64,000 nt of DNA. It comes from Wolfiporia cocos. Its lineage: Eukaryota > Basidiomycota > Agaricomycetes > Polyporales > Phaeolaceae. The DNA lies in contig JACCLO010000014.1 in NCBI GenBank assembly GCA_029448655.1, positions 1,674,001-1,738,000 of the forward strand. Reading direction: 5' to 3'. Under the pieces are notes generated by a model that did not search any database, was not told the origin of the DNA, and saw nothing but the letters and a program-made list of their open reading frames with translations. Below, one piece after another: positions 1-9,900 of this stretch. How positions within the stretch are numbered: position 1 is the first letter of the stretch; each line of letters opens with the position of its first letter. The translations under genes were made by a program, and so were the position numbers.

Positions 1-849
1 ATACGCTGCTGCAGCTTCACAGATATGCAACCCACCTAATACAGGTACACGGTCTCGGAATCCGTATCCTTGGGGCGAGGGGTGTACACGAGCTACGTTT
101 GGACCAGTCAGTGAAGTGCTCCTCCGCTGTGCAGCAATGTTTGGGTCGCGGGTCCACGACCATTTCGTGACCGTAGTCCTCAACACGGTTGTGCGCGTCC
201 GAGATATACTCGTCCACAGGACAACTCCCCGTGGACGATGTAGCCCCCAGACCTGCTTCCCGCCGCACAATCAAAGGACTCACCAAACAACTCCGAGACT
301 GCAGGTGGGCGGGAGCGGGGTCTAGCGCAGATATGCCAGGGACAAGCAATGACGTCTGTGATGCGGGAAACAGGCCGCCTCGTGCTAGGCACTGTTCCGA
401 AGTGGTGGCCTCCGCGATAACCGTCGAGGGCGAGATTGATGAGGAGCAGACCCCGACGACGGTGAGCGTTGGAAGCAAGAGACAGCGGGAGGGTAAGCGG
501 CGGGCATGGCTGCCTAGACGAAGGAGTTTAATATTCCCGCTACCCGCCGCTAGGTCCAGCCACATGGCCGATCCGGATCGCTGATGGTGTCCTGTTATGG
601 CAGATGTTAGGCCTGAATTGGCAGTCGCATCAATTCGGCGGCCCTTGCGAAACCGCGCCAGCCCCGATCGACGCGTCTCTCACTTTGCGCTGCTTGCACT
701 CTCATGCTGCGCTGCACAGGCCTGCGCGTTCACATCAGAGCCGAAACAGTTCGCGTCGGTGTCTTCTGGCACAAGCTCCGGCAATTGCAAGGCCTTCTCG
801 AGTGGCGCAGCGATTGTGATGCTCGACGGCCCAACATGTACATGTCCAC

Positions 850-1036
850 GGTGGTACAATTCATTATATAGGACTTTCAGCGGGCGGCGCCACATCTCGC
901 TTGCCAGCGATCTTTCCATACCCCACGGTGTTTCTCAATGCTCCATTTCACATGCAGAAATGATGATGCACATGCACAGTGCGCTTCCAGCAGCGAAGCA
1001 ATGATGCGAGATCGGGCTCTTTATAACCTCAGCCTT
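850..1036 (-). pseudogene. Decayed partial duplicate of the purine nucleoside phosphorylase 3' end
   Basis: This stretch resembles 2073-2238, which is the last codons and the 3' flank of the phosphorylase gene. Shared blocks include the GGCGCCACA...CTCGCTTGCC flank and, on the minus strand, codons for KAEVIKS, where the real gene has KAEVMKS. Beyond these codons the copy diverges and lacks the proper C-terminus and stop. Similarity does not continue into the catalytic part of the gene. It is therefore a broken partial duplication of about 180 bp and not a second gene. The comparison was made by eye. Confidence 0.55.
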
Positions 1037-1916
1037 CGTACAAGGCTACTCACCGGCGACAGCTGGAGCTCCCGTTCCCGGGCGCAGCAAGTCAAAAGCT
1101 TGTGCCTGGAACTGTCAGAGATGAAGTTGACCTCTTGATGGCCATATATCAGGCACCTACCGGTGCTCTTTCCGAAGCCCCGTTACGTTGACGGGACGGG
1201 AGCTCTATATCAAGCGATGACTAGGGCCAAGTGGTGATTTCACGGGTACCTGAAAGCCTCCGGGGCATATGACAGCATGAGTTGGTGTAATTTGTACTCC
1301 AACCATGGTACATCCAGACGACTTCGTCGAGATGTGAATGCCATTTTGAAAATGAATATACTAGACACACCCCGTGTGTAAGGATTACGACACGAGCCGA
1401 ACGCGCTACCGCGACGAGACGCGCTCACAGCCACTTTGCCAGATCAAAAAATTTGCGTGCTGCCCGAGGGTAGGAAAAGCTCGTATACATCGTCGGTCAC
1501 TGGATTGTAATTGTAGGGCGCGGTGAAATAGACAGGGCGGATCCCCACCGCGGCGGCTATTAACCCACGTGCATGGGCCATGGGATGCTCCCCTCCCCAC
1601 AAAACGATAATCAGTTGAAATAACAATCTGAGCGAACGGGAGTCAGAGCTTCATCGAGGGTACTTCTTATTGACGACAGAAATCAATCCCTTACTTACGG
1701 CTCCTCTCACACAGCCTACCATTCGATAATCAAGTCTCATCAAGATATAAAGCTGGCTTCATTTATAACTGAATGCAGGGTGGTTGCAAGAGGAAGGGAA
1801 ATACGCGGCACTGAATCAGGCCTACGTCCTTTTCATGGTGCTGACATCGAGTAGCTTGTATACACCATTGACGAGGATGCCGCAGAGTTTGGTTGGCATG
1901 AGACAGTCTATTTGAC

Positions 1917-1987
1917 GCTAATTAGACCTAATAGCACGAGGTCCCCGGGGCTTTGAAGCTTTGCCCCCGGACCCCTCGCTAATTAGC
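1917..1987. repeat. GC-rich imperfect inverted repeat flanked by CTAATTAG
   Basis: The arms at 1937-1951 (CGAGGTCCCCGGGGC) and 1963-1978 (GCCCCCGGACCCCTCG) are near complements separated by an 11-nt loop. GCTAATTAG and CTAATTAGC lie at the two outer edges. It could form a strong hairpin in DNA or RNA. It sits about 200 bp downstream of the phosphorylase stop codon, so it may be a transcription-end structure or the remains of a small inverted-repeat transposon. Nothing in the sequence decides between these. Confidence 0.5.
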
Positions 1988-2180
1988 TGTTAAATAGATC
2001 GCGATCCTTATTTCACCGCGCCTACTGGATTGTGGCTCAACTTGTCCAACCTCGATATCCGCCGCTCAGCAAAGGTGGTGCAATTTGAGCAATTCAATAT
2101 AGGGTTTCAATGGACGGCGCCACAACTCGCTTGCCCGCAATCTGTGTGATCTATTCACATATTGCATTCCGGAGGCCCAT

Positions 2181-3414
2181 CTAATCCAGCATTGAAATGA
2201 CGCGAGCAACGAGGCTCTTCATGACCTCAGCCTTCTGCTTTCCCACAGCGAGCACTTCCTCATGTGACACGACAACCGGAGGCGGCTGCACGACGGGCCT
2301 CCCCGCCAGCTGCGTGCAACCCATCAGCGCACGCCTCATCGCCGCGCGACCAGGACTCACCTCCGCCTTGACCTCTTCCTTGATGCTCCTGTACGTCTCG
2401 GGGATCACGACCGCGTTCGTGACGAGGCTGAGCACGAGCACGTCCATGCCCTCCTCGCGCGCGGCGAGGACCTCGGGCACGGTGCTCATACCGACGACGT
2501 CCGCGCCCGCCGCGCGGAGGAAGCGGCCCTCGGCGGGGGTCTCGTACGTCGGGCCGCTGACCCACGCGTACGTGCCCTCCGCGAGCGCGGCCTCCGGGAG
2601 CTGCTCCGCGTGCGCAGCGCGGAAGAGCAGCCGCCGCAGGCGCGGCGAGTACGCGTCGGACAGCGGCAGGAAGCGCACGTGGTCTGGCGAGCGCAGCGGC
2701 CCGAAGAGCGGGTTGAGCGCGCCGGCCATGTTGGGGATCGCGAGGTGGTCGTGGATCGCGACGACTGTGCGGTGCGGTGCGGTGCGGTCAGCACGGCGGG
2801 ACGCGCGTGCAGACGCGGATGAGGTACTCACTCGTGCCCACGGGGAGGTTGGGGTTCAGCGCGCCCGCGGCGTTCGTGACTGGGCAGTGGACGTGTCACA
2901 TTGGATGGTGCGGCGCGCCGGCAGCGTGTCGCGACTCACTGATAATGTTCTGCACGCCCAGCTTGGCGAACACACGGATCGGGTAGACGACGGTAGACAA
3001 CGGGTGCCCCTCATAGGCATGGAACTAGCTGGCAAACGATCAGCATTCCGCCCTGCATATCGCCGCTGATTTGCACCAGAGACACTCACGCGGCCAAGCA
3101 TGGCGACCACCGGAACGCCTGCCCCCGGCCCCAGCAGGCCGAAGGCCAGGATACTCTTGTGTCCGGGGACTGTCAGAGAGAGAGTCAAACGGTGTAGACT
3201 TTTGGCGGACGCCTCTGAAGCACTCACCGGTGCTTTTCCCAAATCCCTGCAGCGCGGAGTACGGCACCTCGACGACATCTCGCAAGCTGGACGCGAGCGT
3301 CGACAGGCCCGACCCGCAAACAATCGCCGCCTTAGGCTTCAGCAAGTGCTCGGGCAGGAGCCCCGCCAGAGCGTCGAGCGTTCCAGCAATCGTGTTTTCG
3401 GACATGGGAGCCAT
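2181..3414 (-). CDS. Purine nucleoside phosphorylase
   Basis: It phosphorolyses purine nucleosides to the free base and ribose-1-phosphate in purine salvage, in the cytosol. Start MAPMSENTIAG at 3414. Exon 1 (3414-3228) carries the phosphate-site GSGLS. Exon 2 has PGHKSILAFGLLGPG and MLGR. A third exon has FHAYEGHPL, followed by VTNAAGALNPN. The last long exon has IAIHDHLAIPN, TYAWVSGPTYETPAE, VGMSTVPEV and LSLVTN. These are the usual motifs of the trimeric PNP/MTA phosphorylase family and they occur in family order. Introns are about 55-75 nt with GTGAGT-type donors. The last exon is unusually GC-rich with long antisense open frames, which I take as shadows. The nested retrotransposon begins about 250 bp upstream of the start. 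Inosine/guanosine preference is inferred from the family, not shown. MTA phosphorylase is the main alternative. Confidence 0.93.
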
Positions 3415-3657
3415 GGGAGCAGATGAATAGTTTTCCGCTAAGGCAAGGATACGGTAAGTGTTACTAGACGCCCATAACGAGACAATGTTATGTAATTAAA
3501 ATTCATCAGGCGCTAGGCGCTGAAAATATTCGGGCCATGCCTTGCGCCGCTCAATGAACAACACAAAATGGAGACGAATGAGCTCCGTTGCTTCAACGAC
3601 CCGGCGGAACACCTTGTTTATAAATCATCCGCATGGCAGCATCATCTCACAGGTCCT

Positions 3658-3662
3658 GGCAA
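3658..3662. repeat. Left target-site duplication of element A (GGCAA)
   Basis: GGCAA lies directly before the LTR start TGTCA at 3663. An identical GGCAA is found at 19971-19975, directly after the 3' LTR of element A. A 5-bp duplication is the usual size for Ty3/gypsy integrase, and it shows that 3663-19970 entered as one insertion later enlarged by element B. Confidence 0.93.
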
Positions 3663-4009
3663 TGTCACAAGCCGATTTTCTCCAACTAGCTTGCGACTAG
3701 AGACAACCCTTATCTTATCTAAGCGCCCGCCTGTGCGTCACGTGCAAAGACCCCGAACACCCCACACGTGCCTACACAGACCCCGGACACCCTTGATGTG
3801 GCTCTACACCTACGATAGGGTTTACCATACTCTAAACGGTCTATCAGCTTACGTAATAACTGTATAGTAGCCAAACATGTACAAACAGCCTACGAGCATA
3901 TATACCAGCCAGACGAGCAGGGAGCACCCCAGACTCGTCTTGGCCTTTGTTGCCTTGAGTAGCCTCAGACTAGGAATACGCTTTCACGCGAGTAATATTC
4001 CCCTGAGTA
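3663..4009 (+). repeat. 5' LTR of element A, main segment
   Basis: It starts with TGTCA and matches 19599-19945 of the 3' LTR with no difference that I can see. It holds CACGTG E-box-like motifs, a TATATA element around 3898-3904 and the predicted transcript start AGACTCGTCTT at 3931-3941. It is cut at GAGTA (4005-4009), where element B entered. The last 25 bp of this LTR lie at 12125-12149. Confidence 0.93.
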
Positions 4010-4382
4010 TGTCACAAGCCGATTTCTTTCGCCTAGCTAGTGACTAGAGCCTGAACCCTTATCTTATCTAAGCGTGCGCCTAAGCAGTCACGTGCAAGAC
4101 CCCGGACACCCTATCACGTGTTGCCAGCCCCCCGGACACTCTGTGCCGTGTACTTACACCCATTATAGGGTTTACCATAATATCGGACTCTCAGCTTACG
4201 TAATAACTGTACAGTAGCCAAGCAGTGTACAAACAGTAGAATAGCATATATACTGGCCGACGAGCAGGGTAGCACCCCAGACTCGTCTTGGCCTTATACG
4301 CCTTGAGTAGCCTCAGACTAGGATTGCGCTGAAACGCGAGTAACAATCCCCTGAGTAGTTGCTTGAAGTGTTGCTTGTGTCA
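4010..4382 (+). repeat. 5' LTR of element B
   Basis: This 373-bp LTR runs from TGTCA to TGTCA. It carries two CACGTG motifs in U3, TATATA at 4247-4252 and the predicted RNA start at 4279. It is the same length as the 3' LTR at 11747-12119 and differs from it at two positions, both transitions. Confidence 0.96.
4247..4289 (+). promoter_or_regulatory. LTR promoter of element B: TATA box and predicted transcript 5' end
   Basis: TATATA is at 4247-4252. AGACTCGTCTT at 4279-4289 begins 32 nt after the first T of the TATA box, the usual distance to a transcription start. The same 11 nt are exactly complementary to the primer site at 4384-4394, and this independently marks them as the RNA 5' end. 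The start position is inferred; there is no transcript evidence. Confidence 0.7.
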
Positions 4383-4383
4383 T

Positions 4384-4394
4384 AAGACGAGTCT
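4384..4394 (+). promoter_or_regulatory. Self-primer binding site of element B
   Basis: AAGACGAGTCT, one base after the 5' LTR, is the perfect reverse complement of AGACTCGTCTT at the predicted RNA start (4279-4289). Tf1/sushi-type fungal retrotransposons prime reverse transcription by folding the first 11 nt of their own mRNA onto such a site instead of using a tRNA. Length, position and complement all fit. I see no typical tRNA-complementary primer site here. Confidence 0.82.
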
Positions 4395-5151
4395 CCACCC
4401 CGTGTAGCGGTTTACCCTACACAACCCCGGCGCACTAGGGGCAAAGTGCACCATTCTTTCGCTCTTGTTGAACTTCGGTTCTCCGAGCACGTGATTGGTT
4501 TCCATACCCGCCACATCCCAGGGTTAAGGGATTAGAGTTCTGGGGGAATCTCGCGAACAGCGTGCAGGGGACCTCTCCTGCCGTTGCTTCTAAGCTACTG
4601 GACCAACACCGTGCAACGCGGTCGTAAAGGTCTTGGGTTACAACCCCACCACAGTAACTGTGCACCCGACGCGTAATAGTCAAAGGCGTTAAGGGGCCCT
4701 GTGGCAGTGTACAGAGGCACTGGTCGTCTATTTACGGGCCTTACTGCCCCGACGATACGCGCATTACCGCGCCCCCGTTACTATAGAACCCAGCACGTAA
4801 CCCGCGGCTGAAGAGGCAGGAAATCGCCTAGTACTGTACCGGCACTTGCCGCCATACAGTAGAACCTTTTACACGCCCCACCACATAGGCGGATAGTTCC
4901 CGTGCCCCCGGTATCCTGAATTAGCTTCAGGGCTGGACGAGGTTTCGGAGGCTGCGTTTTCTCGCCGGCTTTGGGAAGAAAACCCCTTAGCGTTTCTTGG
5001 CACATCTCCGAAAAGAGGTGGACGCAGTTTGTAGTGAATTAAGACTTTCTAGTTACCACCCCGATAGCTCTTCGGAGGCGCCACAGTGGGCAGGTAGCGG
5101 TCTAAATCGCGACTACACTTTCGTACATAAACTTTCATTTCTACATACGTA
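4395..5151 (+). other. Untranslated leader of element B
   Basis: About 750 bp lie between the primer site and the Gag start. The sequence is similar to the leader of element A (12162-12907), with shared blocks such as CCCGGTATCC...GAATTAGCTTC and GAAAACCCCTT. I see no conserved open frame. Packaging or translation signals are likely here but cannot be placed. Confidence 0.6.
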
Positions 5152-6948
5152 ATGTCCGGCCAACAAACCCCGGCCTTTTCGCTCCACACCCCCGACCCCT
5201 TGGCCGAAGCCTTCTTCGAGGACTTCGGGCGCATGTCCGTACGAGACAGTATGCATGCCCCGCCTCCCGTCGAAGTAGCCCCGGTAGAGGATGGCACCGT
5301 AGCCGGACACAGCTACCTCCCCTCGGTCCGAACCTTCGCGCCCAACCGAGTACCGCCGGAAGAGTTCTACAACCAGGCTTTCGCCCTCGCCCAGAACCAG
5401 TCGGCTACAGTACGGGGCGGAAGCCAGCTGGGTCACATCGACTCACCGCTGGCTCTCCAATGGGCATTCCCGCCCAACCCCACGGCGGCAGACTTTGGCG
5501 CACGGTGCCAACAGGTTGTACAGGCAATGGTAGCGGTAGGAACATGGTCGCAGGAAATGGGAGCACGGTTCCTCCGGGAGGCACAACGGTTGCAGGCAGA
5601 CGCCCTCCAAGCCGGAGATGCAGCGTCACTCCATAGCCAGGCACCACCCCCCGTCAGGACCCCCGTCTCGGTCGCAGAAAGTAGGTTCCGTCCGGTAGAA
5701 AACTGGGTCAGATCGGTGCACATGCACTCTCCTCAGCGGACACCGCGCGGATCCCGACCACTCCCCACTCCCCCGACTCGTGGAAACTCCCGGCAGACAA
5801 ACCCATTCCTGCCCGGCTACACGCCACCGGTACTTATGGCCCCGGCACCCGTCCGTCCCGACAGCTTCGCCCAGGCAGCCCGCCCGCCATACGACGTATT
5901 CGGTAACCCAGTGCCAACACAGAACGCGCCCGTGAACACCTGGGGGGCCGCGCCTCCCCAGGGAACTCGTGCGTCTATGTGGAGGCCAATGAAACCGGCA
6001 TCGTCGCAATGGGACGTCTACTCGGTACTGCCCGAACCACAGCCCGACCCTCGGTACAAGTCCAAAGTCAGGGAGCCGGAGGCCTTCACAGGCACCGGAT
6101 TCACGGACTGGTACATGCGACTCCAGCTGTACATCGATGACAACGCCCCCATCCTCTTCACTGATTCCAAGAAGGTGGGCGCGGCAATCTCGTTGATCCG
6201 TGGTCCCAAGGTCGATGCATGGGTAACGGCCTTCACCAGGGAACACTACCTGGGAGGACAGTGGAGGATCAGCTGGCAACGGTTTGTCTGGGAACTGCAC
6301 CAAAAGTTCGATGACCCGGACCTGGAGAAAAAGGCGGCAGTAGCGGCAGAGCGACTCACCATGACGCTCGGTAAAGGCGAGGAATACTTCCAGGAGTTGG
6401 AACGACTCCTGGGAGAAGCCAAGTACGACCGGGAAAACCAGGTGGTTCATAGCTGGGTCACCAGGGCCATCCCCAAGGACATCTATTCCTCGGTTCACCA
6501 GGCATTCGTCGCCGCCACCGTCAACGACAAGTCGCAGCGTGGGTACAACGTCCAGATCCCGGAGGATTACGAATCCTGGAAACAGGCCGTCCTCCGGACC
6601 GACAACGCGATGCGTCGACTCCGGGACGAGGAAAAACTGCGGAGCGGAAGGAGCACCACGGACAAGGGCAAGGAGCGTGCTAAGCCCGAGCGCGCCCCCC
6701 GAGCGGAGCCAACAGCGGAAGAAAGGGCAAACTTGCTCAAGAGGAAGTGCCACTCTTGCAGCAAGACACAAGCCGAGGCACCCGGTAAGGGATGTACCAA
6801 GACATCCTGGCACCAACCGAACTGGTGGCCCAAGACCAACACCACCCCCGCCGCCAGTGGATCCGGAACACAGCGAACTCGGCAGGCTATTGCAGGGAAT
6901 GACGCTCCCACGGTCCTTAGCGAGATCCCCCAGGAGGACTTTGTCTGA
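5152..6948 (+). CDS. Gag polyprotein of element B, ended by an in-frame TGA
   Basis: This 598-residue frame starts with MSGQQTPAF. The first 270 residues are proline-rich and low in complexity. A conserved block at about 75-165 (SPLALQWAFPPNP, MGARFLREAQRLQ) is shared with element A. Residues about 310-505 form the retrotransposon capsid-like region (WVTAFTREHY, WELHQKFDDPDLEKK, GYNVQIPEDYESWK). A CHSC-x11-C-x5-H cluster at about 532-555 is a possible zinc-binding nucleocapsid motif and not a classical CCHC knuckle. The TGA at 6946-6948 is in the same phase as the Pol frame that follows. Element A has CGA (Arg) at this place inside a conserved stretch, so the stop looks like a mutation and not a programmed Gag end. 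An ATG follows directly. Confidence 0.88.
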   Translation: MSGQQTPAFSLHTPDPLAEAFFEDFGRMSVRDSMHAPPPVEVAPVEDGTVAGHSYLPSVRTFAPNRVPPEEFYNQAFALAQNQSATVRGGSQLGHIDSPLALQWAFPPNPTAADFGARCQQVVQAMVAVGTWSQEMGARFLREAQRLQADALQAGDAASLHSQAPPPVRTPVSVAESRFRPVENWVRSVHMHSPQRTPRGSRPLPTPPTRGNSRQTNPFLPGYTPPVLMAPAPVRPDSFAQAARPPYDVFGNPVPTQNAPVNTWGAAPPQGTRASMWRPMKPASSQWDVYSVLPEPQPDPRYKSKVREPEAFTGTGFTDWYMRLQLYIDDNAPILFTDSKKVGAAISLIRGPKVDAWVTAFTREHYLGGQWRISWQRFVWELHQKFDDPDLEKKAAVAAERLTMTLGKGEEYFQELERLLGEAKYDRENQVVHSWVTRAIPKDIYSSVHQAFVAATVNDKSQRGYNVQIPEDYESWKQAVLRTDNAMRRLRDEEKLRSGRSTTDKGKERAKPERAPRAEPTAEERANLLKRKCHSCSKTQAEAPGKGCTKTSWHQPNWWPKTNTTPAASGSGTQRTRQAIAGNDAPTVLSEIPQEDFV

Positions 6949-9900
6949 ATGGTGGCCGCCTGGGCCAAGGAGAACCCTGACGCCGCGAAGGAAGCCGGGT
7001 TCGCACCCACTCAGGTAAGTCCCTCCCCCTCGAATCGCTTTTCAGTATTGGAAGTAGAAGAACCAGTAAACTCCAAAAAAAGTGACTCGGCTGCCACGGA
7101 GAACGACGAACCGGTGGATGGACTATATGGGCTAGAGACCGGGGCCCCGATATTAGAACCAGTATCTGTACCTCTCACATCTGTAGAATCGGACATAGAT
7201 GACGACGACGGAGCTTCAACATGCTCCGACGACTCGTTTGTAACAGCCTTGGAGGCGCCTCCCACTGGAGCGTGGCAGGAGGCAAATACCGTGCTTAATT
7301 CCTCCAACGTTAATGTAACATATGTTCCGATGGATGTAGACCCGGTAGTGACACCTGATGTGGAAATGGCAGACGCATCAGGTACCACTAAAAAATCAGA
7401 AAAGAAAGTGCGGCGTAGACGCGTCAAGAAAAGGACGGTCACGCTCGACATATACCTAGACCACCCGCGGGCAATCCCACCTGAGCGCAAAAGCGAAGGT
7501 GCCGCCGGGTACGACCTCTACTCTGCGGAGGAGGTCGTCGTTCCTAATGGGAAACGTATCACCGTAGACACTGGCATCAAGATCAGGATGCCAGCCGGTG
7601 TATACGGACGTATTGCTCCACGATCCGGACTCGCCCTCAAGGGAGTCGACGTGGAGGGCGGTGTAGTGGACGAAGACTACACCGGACGAGTAAAAGTCAT
7701 ACTGAATAATCAGACCGGAGCAGATTATCAGGTCGAGTATGGGGACAGAATCGCCCAGTTCATACTCGAATGCAATATGACACCCAACACCAAGATCGTC
7801 AAATCGATCCGCGAAACCACGCGAGGAACACAGGGTTTCGGTTCGACTGGTGAAAAACTCAGGGGAAGTGTAGTGGTCATCCAGACGGGAAAACGGGGAA
7901 AGCAGATCGAAGTACCGATCACTCTCCACCGCCCCGACGGACGTGCCCTCTTCACAAAGGCTCTCATCGACTCCGGTTCCACTGGATCGGTGATTAGTAA
8001 GTCCTACGTGGAGGAACACCGACTCGAGCAGATCCCATTAGACCGCCCTATCAAGCTGTTCAACGCGGACGGATCGACCAACAGCATGGGGCTCATGACG
8101 CACTACGTTGAGCTCCAAATGCAGATTGACACGCACTTGGAAACCCGCAAGTTCCACGTTACGGAACTCAGCTCTGCGGACATCTTTCTCGGCTTCGACT
8201 GGCTCGAAGACCACAACCCTTCCATTGACTGGAAGAAGCGACGGATCACGTTCTCTTGTGACTGCGAACACGAGCAGATCGAGGACGGTGATCATATCTA
8301 TTACATTTTCGCTGATGCATGGATCCGAAACAGGGATGAGTGCAGAGCGGACATCGCCGAACGAGTCCGCGCCACGAAGGCAACCGAAATCGCCATCGCG
8401 ACTGGCAAAACCACGGAAGCCAAAACGTTCGAGGAAGTCGTACCCGAGTACTTGCACGAATTCAAAGACGTGTTTGAGGAAAAGGAATTCGACACACTCC
8501 CAGAACGGCGACCGTGGGACCACGCCATCGAGCTCCTCCCCAATTCAGAACCATACGCGGGCAAGATCTACGCCCTTTCGCCTAGAGAACAAGAAGCATT
8601 GGACGATTTCCTAGAAGAACAACTGCGCACGGGCCGCATCCGCCCATCGAAGTCACCATGGGGGGCACCCTTCTTCTTTGTCAAAAAAAAGGATGGGAAA
8701 CTACGCCCTATCCAGGACTATCGAAAGTTGAACCAGATGACCAAAAAGAACAAGTACCCGCTCCCGCTCATCACGGAGCTGCTTAACAAGCTTAAACGAG
8801 CTAAGTACTTTTCCAAATTGGACATTCGTTGGGGATACACCAACGTCCGAATCAAGGAAGGCGACGAGGAAAAAGCCGCCTTCATCACTAATAGGGGGCT
8901 CTACGAGCCATTAGTGATGTTCTTCGGAATGTGCAACGCACCAGGCACGTTCCAGACCTTGATGAACGACATATTTAGGGACCTAGTCCTCACGGGGAAG
9001 GTCATTGTATATTTGGACGATATCCTTATTTTTACGGAGAACCAGAAAGAACATAGAGAGATCCTGCGCAAGGTTCTTTTGGTTCTCCGTCAAAATAAGC
9101 TGACCTGTAAACCAGAAAAGTGCGAGTTCGAGAAATCCGAAGTAGAGTACCTAGGGCACATAATCTCTCACGGGGAAATCCGTATGGACCCCGCGAAGGT
9201 CGCCGCAGTAGCCGAATGGCCGGCACCTCGGAACAAGAAAGAAGTACAATCCTTCATAGGATTTGCCAACTTCTACCGGAGATTCATACCCAAGTTCTCA
9301 ACGGTAGCACGCCCCCTTATCAATCTAACCAAGGATGGAGAATGGCAATGGGGCGTGACAGAACAGGAATGCTTCGACAAGTTAAAAAATATCTTCGTCA
9401 CAGCACCTGTACTAGGGATACCAAACGATGACGATCCATTCCGCATCGAAGCAGACTCTTCAGACTTCGCAACTGGAGCCTGCCTCATGCAGAATCAAGA
9501 CGGCATCTGGAAACCCATAGCGTACCACTCAAAGACGCTACTACCGGCAGAACGAAACTACGAGATTTACGATCGCGAACTACTGGCCATAATGCGCGCC
9601 CTAGACGAATGGCGGCATTTTGTAATGGATGCAAAACACCCTGTAGAAGTACTAACGGACCATAAGAATTTAGAATACTTTAAGACCCCACAAAAGATTA
9701 ATCCACGACAAGCCCGGTGGATGACGGAACTCGCCGAGTATGACCTACAACTCGTACACATCCCCGGGAAGACCAATGGAAGGGCAGACGGCCTATCCCA
9801 AAGAGGCGATCACAACGACAACAAGGATCACCTCGAGGGACAGATCGTCTTGAAGGAGCACCTCTTCGCCAAAGACAGCGCAGAAAGGCTGAGATCCTCA

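Larger units (their letters stand above)
1..2180. other. Region without a supportable gene
   Basis: I find no convincing coding region here. Open frames on both strands are short and show no recognisable family, good start context or conserved splice structure. A frame at 1444-1626 (-) could be a terminal exon because its protein text looks ordered, but I cannot assign it to a family. The stretch holds two things described separately: a decayed copy of the 3' end of the adjacent phosphorylase gene and a GC-rich inverted repeat. Confidence 0.5.

Noticed and set aside
2197..3069. 290-residue plus-strand frame over the phosphorylase gene
   Set aside because: Shadow of the very GC-rich last exon; the minus strand shows clear family motifs.
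5626..6816. 396-residue frame on the minus strand over Gag of element B
   Set aside because: It is antisense to a conserved coding region with strong codon bias, has no family features and does not appear as a full frame in element A.
6946..6948. Programmed stop-codon readthrough between Gag and Pol
   Set aside because: The sister element has CGA here within a conserved protein stretch, and element B has a second, similar TGA at 11200, so mutation explains it better. I cannot fully exclude readthrough.
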